Source: Nocardioidaceae bacterium
Lineage (GTDB): Bacteria; Actinomycetota; Actinomycetes; Propionibacteriales; Nocardioidaceae
DNA length: 64,000 nt
Reading direction: 5' to 3'
Assembly: GCA_030447865.1 (NCBI GenBank)
Contig: JAUJOD010000001.1
Coordinates: forward strand, 124,001-188,000
Both the position numbers and the translations under genes were made by a program. The first letter of the stretch is position 1; each line of letters opens with the position of its first letter. This document shows positions 1-7,610 of this stretch, in pieces. The notes beneath the pieces are model-generated. The model made no database searches. It had not been told where the DNA came from and saw only the letters and a list, made by a program, of their open reading frames with translations.

Positions 1-260
1 ATGAACGTGTCGCTCACCATGTTGCGCAGCACCACACCGTTGGTGTGTGCCACCACCAGCGGGCGGATCAGGACCACCCAGGCGATCAGGCTCAGGATGA
101 CGCCGACGAGGATGGCGCCTTGGTTGGCAATGGGGTCAGACACCGACGCCAACGCCAGCAGGAGGCCGGCGCCGACAGCCAGGTAACCCAGGACGCGGCC
201 CGACAATGGAGTGAAGGTCTCGATGACCGGGCCGGCAGCAGCGACTGCTCGGTTGGCCAC
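1..260 (-). CDS. Membrane PH-domain-like protein, N-terminal part only
   Basis: Reading leftward from a GTG at 260 gives 86 open codons that run off the window, so the C-terminus is missing. Two hydrophobic segments (about residues 22-40 and 49-65) are followed by a stretch around residues 66-86 (RPLV..NGVVLRNM) that resembles the start of the PH domain in small actinobacterial membrane PH-domain proteins. A GAGG lies a few bases upstream of the start; an in-frame GTG at 269 is an alternative. It is transcribed divergently from deoC. The family assignment rests on a short stretch and is tentative. Confidence 0.5.
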   Translation of the reverse strand, partial: MANRAVAAAGPVIETFTPLSGRVLGYLAVGAGLLLALASVSDPIANQGAILVGVILSLIAWVVLIRPLVVAHTNGVVLRNMVSDTF

Positions 261-360
261 GAACCTCACTGTAGCCGTCGAGCGAACCCCGCCAGGCCGT
301 CGAGCGGGCACCGCGAGGCGAATGCTTTCGCGCCCTTCGGCCGGAGCCTAGACTTCGGGC

Positions 361-1335
361 GTGGCAGCACCTGTTCTCTCCGCTCCGGACGACGAGGAGC
401 TCGTCTCCACTCCTTCGGCGCTGCGCCGCTTCCTTCGCGGGCTCCCCGGTGTCGACCAGGTGGGTTGTGAGGCGCGCGCCGCCACCTTGGCGTCTCGCTC
501 CATCAAGACGACCGCCAAGGCGCAGGCGCTCGACCTGGCGGTTTCGATGATCGACCTGACGACGCTGGAGGGTCAAGACACCACGGGGAAGGTGCGCGCC
601 CTGTGCGCTAAGGCGCAACGCCCCGACCCCACTGACCCCTCCTGCCCCTCGGTAGCCGCGGTCTGCGTCTATCCCGACCTCGTCTCGGCCGCACGTACGG
701 CGCTCGGAAACTCCGGAGTCGCGGTCGCCTCGGTTGCGACGGCGTTCCCGTCCGGCCGGGCAGCGCTCGAAGTCAAGTTGCGCGACACCGCCGACGCGAT
801 AGCGGCGGGAGCCACCGAGATCGACATGGTCATCGACCGCGGAGCCTTCCTCAGCGGCGACTTCACCAAGGTGCATGAGGAGATCGCGGCTGTGCGGGCC
901 GCCTGCGCGACGAGCGACGGGCAGGCCGCTGCCCACCTGAAGGTCATCCTCGAGACCGGTGAGCTGATGACCTACGACAACGTGCGCCGGGCGTCGTGGC
1001 TGGCGATGCTCGCCGGCGCCGACTTCATCAAGACCAGCACCGGAAAGGTGCAGCCGGCCGCCACTCTGCCCGTGACCTTGGTGATGCTGGAGGCGGTCCG
1101 CGACTTCGCTGACGCAACCGGCCGACAGGTGGGAGTCAAGGCCGCCGGCGGCATCAGCACCGCCAAGGACGCGATCAGGTACCTGGTGATGGTCAACGAG
1201 ACAGTTGGCGACGACTGGCTGACACCCCACCTGTTTCGCTTCGGAGCCTCCCGGCTGTTGAACGACCTGCTCATGCAGCGCAGCAAGCTCGCCACCGGCC
1301 GGTACGCCGGTCACGACTACTTCACCCTCGACTAG
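361..1335 (+). CDS. deoC: Deoxyribose-phosphate aldolase
   Basis: Class I aldolase that cleaves 2-deoxyribose-5-phosphate to glyceraldehyde-3-phosphate and acetaldehyde in the cytoplasm. The 324-residue product carries the Schiff-base lysine in FIKTSTGK (K224), the proton-relay lysine in GVKAAGG (K260) and the acidic residue of EIDMV (D155). About 45 residues precede the region that aligns with short bacterial DeoC, a length seen in the longer DeoC group. The start is GTG. The next gene, an aldehyde dehydrogenase, begins 11 bp downstream behind an AGGAG ribosome site, so the two are very probably co-transcribed and the dehydrogenase could remove the acetaldehyde. The deoA/cdd salvage operon lies about 6 kb away on the other strand. 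Confidence 0.95.
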   Translation: MAAPVLSAPDDEELVSTPSALRRFLRGLPGVDQVGCEARAATLASRSIKTTAKAQALDLAVSMIDLTTLEGQDTTGKVRALCAKAQRPDPTDPSCPSVAAVCVYPDLVSAARTALGNSGVAVASVATAFPSGRAALEVKLRDTADAIAAGATEIDMVIDRGAFLSGDFTKVHEEIAAVRAACATSDGQAAAHLKVILETGELMTYDNVRRASWLAMLAGADFIKTSTGKVQPAATLPVTLVMLEAVRDFADATGRQVGVKAAGGISTAKDAIRYLVMVNETVGDDWLTPHLFRFGASRLLNDLLMQRSKLATGRYAGHDYFTLD

Positions 1336-1346
1336 GAGACGCGATC

Positions 1347-2801
1347 ATGGCCTTCGACTACGCCCCGGCGCCGGAGTCCCGCGCGGTGGTCGACCTCGCG
1401 TCGTCGTACGGATTGTTCATCGGCGGTGAGTTCGTCGACGGCAGCGGCTCGAGCTTCAAGTCGATCAGCCCGGCGACCGAAGAGGTGCTCGCGGAGGTCG
1501 CCGAGGCCACCGAGGCCGACGCCGACAAAGCCGTCGCGGCGGCCCGCCGGGCCTACGCGCGCACCTGGTCGACGATGCCGGGCTCTGAGCGGGCGAAGTA
1601 CCTTTACCGCATCGCCCGGATCATCCAGGAGCGGTCTCGCGAGCTCGCCGTGCTCGAGTCGCTCGACAACGGCAAGCCGATCCGAGAGGCGCGCGACGTC
1701 GACGTACCCCTCGTCGCCGCGTACTTCTTCTACTACGCCGGCTGGGCCGACAAGCTCGAGTACGCCGCCCCCTCCTGGCAACCCGATGGGAGCCGCGGCA
1801 GCGCGCCCGCGCCGCTCGGAGTCGCCGCCCAGGTCATCCCGTGGAACTTCCCGCTGCTGATGCTGGCGTGGAAGGTGGCCCCGGCGCTGGCCTGTGGCAA
1901 CACCGTGGTGCTGAAGCCGGCGGAGACGACAGCGCTGACAGCGCTGTTCTTCGGCGAGATCTGCCAGCAGGCCGATCTGCCGCCTGGGGTCGTCAACATC
2001 ATCACCGGTGCCGGCGAGACTGGTCGGGCGCTGGTCGCTCATCCCGACGTCGACAAGGTGGCCTTCACCGGCTCCACCGAGGTCGGCAAGGAGATCGCCC
2101 GAGCGGTCGCCGGCACGAAGAAGTCCCTGACCCTGGAGCTCGGCGGTAAGGCGGCCAACATCGTCTTCGACGACGCACCGATCGACCAGGCGGTCGAGGG
2201 CGTCGTCAACGGCATCTTCTTCAACCAGGGCCATGTCTGCTGCGCGGGCTCGCGGCTGCTCGTCCAGGAGAGCGTGTTCGACGACGTGATGACGAGGTTG
2301 AAGCGTCGGATGAAGACGCTACGAGTCGGTGACCCGCTCGACAAGAACACCGACGTGGGAGCGATCAACTCCCCCCAACAGCTGGCCAAGATCCAGGAGC
2401 TGACGGCTGTCGGCGAGGCTGAGGGGGCGCAGCGCTGGTCGGCTCCGTGCGATCTGCCCGACCGGGGCTACTGGTTCGCGCCGACGGTGTTCACCGAGGT
2501 CTCCCAGGCGCATCGGATCGCGCGCGAGGAGATCTTCGGTCCGGTGCTGTCGGTGCTGACGTTCCGCACCCCCGCAGAGGCGGTCGAGAAGGCCAACAAC
2601 ACCCCGTTCGGACTGTCGGCCGGAGTTTGGACCGACAAGGGCTCGCTGATCTTGTGGATGGCCAACCAGCTGCGTGCGGGTGTCGTGTGGGCCAACACGT
2701 TCAACCAGTTCGACCCGACCAGCCCGTTCGGTGGCTACAAGGAGTCGGGTTACGGCCGCGAGGGTGGCCGGCACGGGCTGGAGGCCTACCTTGCCCACTA
2801 A
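1347..2801 (+). CDS. NAD(P)-dependent aldehyde dehydrogenase
   Basis: A full-length 484-residue ALDH-superfamily enzyme. Visible motifs are IPWNFPL (oxyanion asparagine N167), LKPAE (K190), the nucleotide-binding FTGSTEVG (240-247), LELGGK (general base E264) and NQGHVCCAGSR, where alignment to ALDH2 makes C298 the catalytic cysteine. It lies between deoC and a shorter paralogue. The paralogue's likely TTG start (2791) lies inside the last codons, an 11-bp overlap that suggests translational coupling. Because deoC releases acetaldehyde, oxidation of acetaldehyde to acetate is the favoured role. That is inferred from context, since substrate cannot be read from these motifs. Confidence 0.92.
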   Translation: MAFDYAPAPESRAVVDLASSYGLFIGGEFVDGSGSSFKSISPATEEVLAEVAEATEADADKAVAAARRAYARTWSTMPGSERAKYLYRIARIIQERSRELAVLESLDNGKPIREARDVDVPLVAAYFFYYAGWADKLEYAAPSWQPDGSRGSAPAPLGVAAQVIPWNFPLLMLAWKVAPALACGNTVVLKPAETTALTALFFGEICQQADLPPGVVNIITGAGETGRALVAHPDVDKVAFTGSTEVGKEIARAVAGTKKSLTLELGGKAANIVFDDAPIDQAVEGVVNGIFFNQGHVCCAGSRLLVQESVFDDVMTRLKRRMKTLRVGDPLDKNTDVGAINSPQQLAKIQELTAVGEAEGAQRWSAPCDLPDRGYWFAPTVFTEVSQAHRIAREEIFGPVLSVLTFRTPAEAVEKANNTPFGLSAGVWTDKGSLILWMANQLRAGVVWANTFNQFDPTSPFGGYKESGYGREGGRHGLEAYLAH

Positions 2802-3681
2802 GAGCTCCGCCAGCGGGCAGCGGTTGGACGTGCGAAAGACCTACAAGCTCTACATCGGCGGGGCGTTCCCGCGCAGCGAGTCCGGCCGCTCCTACGCCGT
2901 GCACGACGCCAAGGGTCAGTTCTGGGCCAACGCCGCACAAGCATCCCGAAAGGACGCCCGCGACGCGGTGGCGGCTGCCCGCAAGGCGTTCGGCAGCTGG
3001 TCGGGCCGGACGGCGTACAACCGCGGTCAGGTGGTCTACCGCGTCGCTGAGCTGCTCGAAGGGCGGCGGGACCAGTTCGTCGAGGAGGTGCAGCGCGGCG
3101 AGGGCGTCGGCAAGCGCCAGGCCCAGGCGGGCGTGAGCGCGTCGATCGACCGACTTGTGTGGTACGCCGGGTGGGCCGACAAGCTCGCCCAGGTGGTCGG
3201 CAGCAGCAACCCGGTCGCCGGACCATACTTCGACTTCTCGGTGCCTGAGCCGACCGGTGTCGTCGCGGTTGTCGCGCCGCAGCAGTCGTCGTTGCTGGGG
3301 CTGGTCAGCGTCGTCGCGCCGGTGATCGTCACCGGCAACACCTGCGTCGTCGTCGCATCGCAGACCCGGCCGACGCCGGCGGTGGCGCTCGCCGAGGTGC
3401 TTGCGACGTCCGACGTCCCCGGCGGAGTGGTCAACCTGTTGACCGGAAGCGCGGCGGAGGTGGCGCCATGGCTTGCCTCGCACATGGACGTCAACGCGAT
3501 CGACCTCACCGGCGTCAACGACTCGGGATTGCGGACTGAGCTGCAGGCAGCTGCTGCCGACAACCTCAAGCGGGTCTTCCTCGGGCCGGCGGCCGAGCCG
3601 GACTGGTCGGCTGGCCCTGGAACTGCCCGGATGCGAGCGTTCCTCGAGATCAAGACCGTCTGGCACCCGATCGGCATCTGA
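2791..3681 (+). CDS. Truncated aldehyde-dehydrogenase-like protein without catalytic cysteine
   Basis: A 296-residue ALDH-fold protein starting at TTG 2791 behind a GGAGG; an in-frame GTG lies near 2830. It aligns with the N-terminal nucleotide-binding half of ALDH: YIGGAFPRSESGR near the start, then WYAGWADKLAQ, PTGVVAVVAPQ, VTGNTCVVVAS and PGGVVNLLTG. The oxyanion motif PWNFP is replaced by PQQSS, and no ELGGK or catalytic-cysteine block exists. The protein stops where the catalytic domain would begin. Fewer than 100 bases separate it from fabG, so this is not simply a frameshifted full-length gene. It is either a partner or regulatory subunit of the upstream ALDH or a surviving remnant; clean codon use and coupling favour a functional pseudoenzyme. 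Confidence 0.8.
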   Translation: MPTKSSASGQRLDVRKTYKLYIGGAFPRSESGRSYAVHDAKGQFWANAAQASRKDARDAVAAARKAFGSWSGRTAYNRGQVVYRVAELLEGRRDQFVEEVQRGEGVGKRQAQAGVSASIDRLVWYAGWADKLAQVVGSSNPVAGPYFDFSVPEPTGVVAVVAPQQSSLLGLVSVVAPVIVTGNTCVVVASQTRPTPAVALAEVLATSDVPGGVVNLLTGSAAEVAPWLASHMDVNAIDLTGVNDSGLRTELQAAAADNLKRVFLGPAAEPDWSAGPGTARMRAFLEIKTVWHPIGI

Positions 3682-3775
3682 CGGCCGCTCGGACCGGCGG
3701 GGAACCTGCCTGTTGGCCTGCCGCCGTGGCGTTATCCTGCCGGGTGACCCCCGTCGGATCCACCGAAAGGTTCGT

Positions 3776-4537
3776 ATGAACTCGAACACCTCCCGCGTGG
3801 CAATCGTGACTGGCGCGGCCCGCGGGATCGGTGCCGCGGTCGCAGCCCGGCTAGCCGAAGACGGCTTCGCCATCGGCGTGCTCGACCTCGATGAGGGGAA
3901 CTGTGCCGCGACCGTCGAGGTCATCACGGGTAAGGGCGGTCAGGCCGTCGCCGTGGGCGTCGACGTGTCAGTTGCCGCCGCCGTGGACACCGCGGTTGCC
4001 CGGGTGGCCGACGAGCTGGGTCCGCCGACCGTTTTGGTCAACAACGCGGGCATCACCCGTGACAACCTGCTGTTCAAGATGACCGAAGACGACTGGGACT
4101 CGGTCCTGAGTGTGCACCTGCGGGGTGCCTTCTTGATGAGCAAAGCGGTGCAGGCGCACATGACAAAGGCGGGCTGGGGACGCATCGTCAATCTGTCGAG
4201 CACCTCCGCGCTCGGCAACCGCGGTCAGGCTAACTACGCGGCAGCCAAGGCCGGAATGCAGGGATTCACCAAGACGCTGGCCATTGAGCTCGGCAAGTTC
4301 GGCGTGACAGCGAACGCGATCGCGCCAGGCTTCATCGTGACCGAGATGACGGCGCGGACGGCTGAGCGCCTCGGCGTCGACTTCGAGGAGTTCCAGGCAG
4401 CTCGCGCCGCCGAAACGCCGGTGCCTCGCGTCGGAAGCCCCGACGACATCGCCCATGCGGTTTCGTTCTTCGTCAGCGAAGGCGCCTCGTTCGTCACCGG
4501 TCAGGTCCTGTACGTCGCCGGCGGCCCCCGTGGCTGA
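3776..4537 (+). CDS. fabG: 3-oxoacyl-ACP reductase, FabG-type SDR
   Basis: A short-chain dehydrogenase of 253 residues that reduces 3-oxoacyl thioesters with NADPH. It shows the cofactor motif TGAARGIG (12-19), D63 before the NNAG motif (89-92), and the catalytic S141, Y154 and K158. The asparagine of the classical SDR tetrad is a histidine here (VHLRGAF, H114), a variant I associate with actinobacterial FabG-like enzymes. The ATG at 3776 has GAAAGG upstream; longer starts would add non-homologous sequence. A MaoC-type hydratase follows, and the pair would give reduction plus dehydration of acyl thioesters. It may serve a specialised pathway rather than bulk fatty-acid synthesis. Confidence 0.88.
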   Translation: MNSNTSRVAIVTGAARGIGAAVAARLAEDGFAIGVLDLDEGNCAATVEVITGKGGQAVAVGVDVSVAAAVDTAVARVADELGPPTVLVNNAGITRDNLLFKMTEDDWDSVLSVHLRGAFLMSKAVQAHMTKAGWGRIVNLSSTSALGNRGQANYAAAKAGMQGFTKTLAIELGKFGVTANAIAPGFIVTEMTARTAERLGVDFEEFQAARAAETPVPRVGSPDDIAHAVSFFVSEGASFVTGQVLYVAGGPRG

Positions 4538-4621
4538 ACCCACCTGCTCCGGCTCTTCCCGCCGACACCTCAGCCACGGCCCACGTCGGTCGGTGTGTCG
4601 GTCCCTGATTGACGTCTCGAC

Positions 4622-5092
4622 ATGACGCGCACCTTCACGACGTACGACGAGCTTGCCGCCGCCGTCGGTGAACACCTCGGCTACAGCGACTGGGTCACCA
4701 TCGACCAGCAGCGCATCAACACGTTCGCCGACGCCACGGGTGACCATCAGTGGATCCACGTCGACCCCGCGCGGGCAGCTGACGGGCCGTTCGGCACCAC
4801 AGTCGCCCACGGCTACCTGACCATGTCGCTGGTGCCGGCGGTTGTCGCGTCGCTCATCGAGTACGCCGGCTGGTCGGTCAGGGTCAACTACGGGTCCAAC
4901 AAGGTGCGGTTTCCCCAGCCAGTCAAGGTCGGCAGTCGAGTGCGGGTCGGCGCGGAGATAGCCAACGTCGCAGCCGTGCCCGCTGGCACCCAGGTGGCCA
5001 TCAAAGTGATCGTCGAGATCGAGGACGCGGAGGGGAATCGAGAAGCCAAGCCAGGCCTGGTCGCGGAGGTCCTCACGCTACTGGTGCCTTAG
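4622..5092 (+). CDS. MaoC-like (R)-specific enoyl-CoA hydratase
   Basis: A single hot-dog domain of 156 residues with the hydratase-2 motif at residues 35-46: D41 and H46 of FADATGDHQWIH are the expected catalytic pair, followed by PFGTTVAHGYLT. It hydrates trans-2-enoyl-CoA, or works in reverse, with (R) stereochemistry. It lies 84 bp after fabG on the same strand, a common pairing. The ribosome site before the ATG is weak. The 3' end overlaps the convergent gene on the other strand by 20 bp. Confidence 0.9.
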   Translation: MTRTFTTYDELAAAVGEHLGYSDWVTIDQQRINTFADATGDHQWIHVDPARAADGPFGTTVAHGYLTMSLVPAVVASLIEYAGWSVRVNYGSNKVRFPQPVKVGSRVRVGAEIANVAAVPAGTQVAIKVIVEIEDAEGNREAKPGLVAEVLTLLVP

Positions 5093-5657
5093 CCAATCGG
5101 GTCGGGGACGGTGCTCGTTGTTTGCGGAACCACACGAGCCAGGCGACGCCGCCAACAAGGACGGCCAACGCGCCGCCCATCAGCAATCGACCATCGACCG
5201 GCGGATCGGCTCCCTGCGGCGCCGTTGCGACCGGTTCTCTGACGGTTGCGGGCTTGAGGTCACCGAAGTCTGCCGCGTTCCCCATCTCGGCCACCAAGCA
5301 GCTGTTGGTCACGAAGTCGCCGTATGTGCCCACGACATAACGACGCCCGACCGCCAAGTCCGCATCCGTGGAGCTGGCCCCGCCTTCGAACAAGCTGATC
5401 GGCCACGGGGGCTGCTTTTGACCGGTCTGGACCCAGAGCTTGGATGCGAGATCAGGGCCACGCCATACCTCATCGACCTGGAAGCGGGCGAAGCCGTCCC
5501 GGGTCTCCAGCACCGTCCCGATGAACAGCGAGTCAGCGTCTGCCGCAACGTCAGTGAACTCGCCGGCGCACGACGCAACAGCCTGCCCACTGGGCACTAT
5601 GGCGACCCCGATACTCAAGCAAACGCCAACGACCGCCAAGCTTGTTCTCCGCATCAT
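5073..5657 (-). CDS. Secreted/membrane-anchored protein with signal peptide and C-terminal TM helix
   Basis: A 194-residue product starting at tandem ATGs (5657) with GGAGGG 8 nt upstream. The N-terminus is a signal peptide (MMRRTS then a hydrophobic run ending ...VASC). The exported part holds SCAGEF, FIGTVLE and ARFQVDEVWRG, a pattern I associate with small NTR/TIMP-like beta-barrel domains in actinobacterial surface proteins. Near the C-terminus one hydrophobic helix (LLMGGALAVLVGGVAWLVWF) is followed by KQR, so the topology is type I with a basic cytoplasmic tail. Function unknown. The upstream membrane-protein frame runs into this gene's 5' end. Confidence 0.75.
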   Translation of the reverse strand: MMRRTSLAVVGVCLSIGVAIVPSGQAVASCAGEFTDVAADADSLFIGTVLETRDGFARFQVDEVWRGPDLASKLWVQTGQKQPPWPISLFEGGASSTDADLAVGRRYVVGTYGDFVTNSCLVAEMGNAADFGDLKPATVREPVATAPQGADPPVDGRLLMGGALAVLVGGVAWLVWFRKQRAPSPTRLAKAPVA

Positions 5658-6108
5658 GACCGGCCCTCCATCTGTGGCGTTGTCCATCAGACGCACGCGA
5701 CCGCCAAGTGGTTCCGTATCGCCCGGTTGGACAAGCACTCACCGCGCCGACTCCGGTCGCTGCCAGCAGATCGCGCCGCGTCTTCACCCAGTGGGCGCTG
5801 AGCCCGAGCACGGGGCCGGCGAGCACCCCGGCAGCCCCCCAGAAGACGATCGTCGCGCTGGATGACGGGTGACCTCGGATCTCGGCCCCTAGAACGTAGC
5901 CGCCAAGCAGCGCTAGGAGCGACGCAGAGCCGAAGACCGCAGCCAGCCTCGCGCTGGTCGCCGCCAATGACAGCGCGCAGGCCACGAGTGCCCAGGACCC
6001 GGTCGAGTTCGCGAGCGGAGCCAGCTGGTGCGGCAGCCAGCCCTGGGCGTACGCCGTCAGAACGCCTAGCGCCAGCGCCACGCTGACGACCACTGTGGAA
6101 CGCAGCAT
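5551..6108 (-). CDS. DUF6518-like integral membrane protein, C-terminal frame disrupted
   Basis: From ATG 6108 the frame encodes four or five hydrophobic helices with features such as AYAQGWLPHQLAPLAN, GSWALVACALS, IRGHPSSSATIVFW and GPVLGLSAHWVKTRRD. These recall the small actinobacterial membrane family DUF6518. After about residue 120 (near 5745) it turns into SACPTGRYGTTWRSRASDGQ and an arginine-rich tail with no membrane character, and overlaps the downstream gene by 107 bp. That is what a 3' frameshift would produce. Upstream GTGs at 6150 and 6219 are alternative starts; none has a convincing ribosome site. Probably a decaying gene. Confidence 0.45.
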   Translation of the reverse strand: MLRSTVVVSVALALGVLTAYAQGWLPHQLAPLANSTGSWALVACALSLAATSARLAAVFGSASLLALLGGYVLGAEIRGHPSSSATIVFWGAAGVLAGPVLGLSAHWVKTRRDLLAATGVGAVSACPTGRYGTTWRSRASDGQRHRWRAGHDAENKLGGRWRLLEYRGRHSAQWAGCCVVRRRVH

Positions 6109-6270
6109 CAAGAGCGCTGCGGAGTCGCGGTCTAGGGAGGAGACGGACACCGGGCGAGGATATGTGCCCTTGTGCAGCAACTCGCTGCCGGAACTGTCGG
6201 TGGTCTGGTCGACGATCACGATGATGTCGTCGTGGCACGAGGCCTAGCGACGATAGGCAGGAGGCAGCCA

Positions 6271-6663
6271 ATGGAGTGCAAGATCGAGCTCATCTTCGTC
6301 CCGGTGACCGACGTCGATAGAGCGATCGAGTTCTACGTCGAGAAGGTCGGGTTCACCCTAGACATGCAAGCCCGCGTTGATGAGAACATCAGATTCGTGC
6401 AGGTCACACCACCTACGTCCGCATGCTCCATCGCATTCGGAGAGGGCATCACGGACATGACCCCCGGCACGCAGAACAGCATCCAGGCCGTCGTCCCCGA
6501 CGCGGAGGCTGCACGGCAACACCTGCTCGAGCGTGGCGTCGACGCACCTGAAGTCGAGACACTCGCGTGGGGCTCTTTCACCTCGTTCACCGATCCCGAC
6601 GGCAACACCTGGACCTTGCAGCAACTCCCTCCTCCAGGGTCATATGACGTGCCAGCAACCTGA
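6271..6663 (+). CDS. VOC/glyoxalase superfamily protein
   Basis: A 130-residue vicinal-oxygen-chelate domain protein built from two beta-alpha-beta-beta-beta halves. It begins IELIFVPVTDVDRAIEFYVE, typical of the first module, and ends with TDPDGNTWTLQQ, where the expected metal-ligand or substrate-end glutamate position is occupied by Q. The ATG at 6271 has AGGAGG 7 nt upstream. Members include glyoxalase I, extradiol dioxygenases and antibiotic-binding proteins; the sequence does not show which. It is divergent from the disrupted membrane gene and stands alone. Confidence 0.8.
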   Translation: MECKIELIFVPVTDVDRAIEFYVEKVGFTLDMQARVDENIRFVQVTPPTSACSIAFGEGITDMTPGTQNSIQAVVPDAEAARQHLLERGVDAPEVETLAWGSFTSFTDPDGNTWTLQQLPPPGSYDVPAT

Positions 6664-6742
6664 CCCAGCGAGGCACGATCGGTCCACATCCGGAGCGCCG
6701 GCGGGCCGGAGACTGTCGGTGGGTGGTGGCATAGTCGTCTGA

Positions 6743-7357
6743 CCCGAAGCGGCCCGTAAGCCGACCTCGGTGCAGGTGGTCATCTCCCTCAGCAGCCTGC
6801 TCGGGCTGGACTCCCGCAACGGGCTCCTGGACGGGTACGGCACCATCACCCCCAGTGTGGCCCGCCGCATCATCGCCGCCGGTGACGACGTCACACTGAC
6901 CCGGCTGCTGTGTGACCCGATCACCGGGGCCGTCGTGGTGGCCGACCCGACCAAGTACCGCCCCGACGCCGCCACCAAACACGCCGTGGTGTGCCGGGAC
7001 CGGCGCTGCCGGCTCCCGGTGTGTGAAGCCCGGATCCGGGACCTGGACCACAAACACCCCTACGCCGACGGCGGCCTGACCAGACCGGACACCCTGCAAG
7101 GGCTGTGTGAACGGTCGCATTTGGCCAGGTCCCACCCCGGCTGGGCTGTGACCGGTGACGCCGACACCGTGTTGACCTGGCATACCCCGACCGGGCACCA
7201 GTACTACTCGTTGCCGCCACCGGCCACCGGGTACGGCACCGGCCCACCCGGTGAACTCGACAACCCACTGAACCTGCCCGGTTGGCTCAGCCACCACCAA
7301 CACCTCCACGCCCAACTCGACCACCACCGCAGCCGACGCGACACCGACGCCGCCTAG
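6743..7357 (+). pseudogene. C-terminal fragment of a DUF222/13E12 HNH endonuclease
   Basis: The frame opens just after a stop at 6740 and reads KPTSVQVVISLSSLLGLD, then through the HNH module (CRDRRCRLPVCEARIRDLDHKHPYADGG ending in CERSHLARSHP) to a Pro/His-rich tail. Intact family members, such as the one at 30231, carry about 250 more residues of DUF222 in front. Only a GTG at 6770 could start translation and there is no ribosome site, so this is best read as a 5'-deleted remnant. It is not a recent copy of the 30231 gene: the tails differ (WHTPTGHQYYSLPPP versus [15 protein letters not shown]). The stop lies in a 15-bp tandem repeat. Confidence 0.75.
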
Positions 7358-7390
7358 TCCGAGGCTGCCTAGTCCGACGCCGCCTAGTAC
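7346..7390 (+). repeat. 15-bp tandem repeat, three copies
   Basis: Copies 7346-7360, 7361-7375 and 7376-7390 share the core GCC(G/T)CCTAGTCC with a few substitutions (the last ends AGTAC). The period is a multiple of three and each copy contains TAG in the same frame, so the HNH fragment meets three consecutive in-frame stops. The rest of the gap to 7610 shows no supported gene; it contains one 6-bp-stem hairpin (7509-7538). Confidence 0.8.
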
Positions 7391-7610
7391 GTTGCGCCGC
7401 CGGGGCACCGGCCGCGTGCCCGGGTGCGGCCGCCTGCTGTCGGGACCTCCCGGCTAGTTGAGTTATGCGGACGTGAAGGTTGGAAGGGAGGGGCTGGTGG
7501 GGACTCGACGGGCCGTCAAAGAGCGCAGCGAAGGCCCGAGAGCCACACCAGCACCGACCGGACACGACCGTGTACCAACGAGGATGCGGCTCATGCTCGC
7601 GACGTGCCGG

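Noticed and set aside
136-1314. Long minus-strand frame across deoC
   Set aside because: It is antisense to a clear deoC with all catalytic motifs, and its translation is Arg/Gly-rich without recognisable domains. Only the small partial gene at 1-260 on that strand is supported.
7509-7538. Short hairpin with GGGCC/GGCCC stem as a terminator
   Set aside because: It has a 6-bp stem, an 18-base loop and no T-tract; it is too weak to call.
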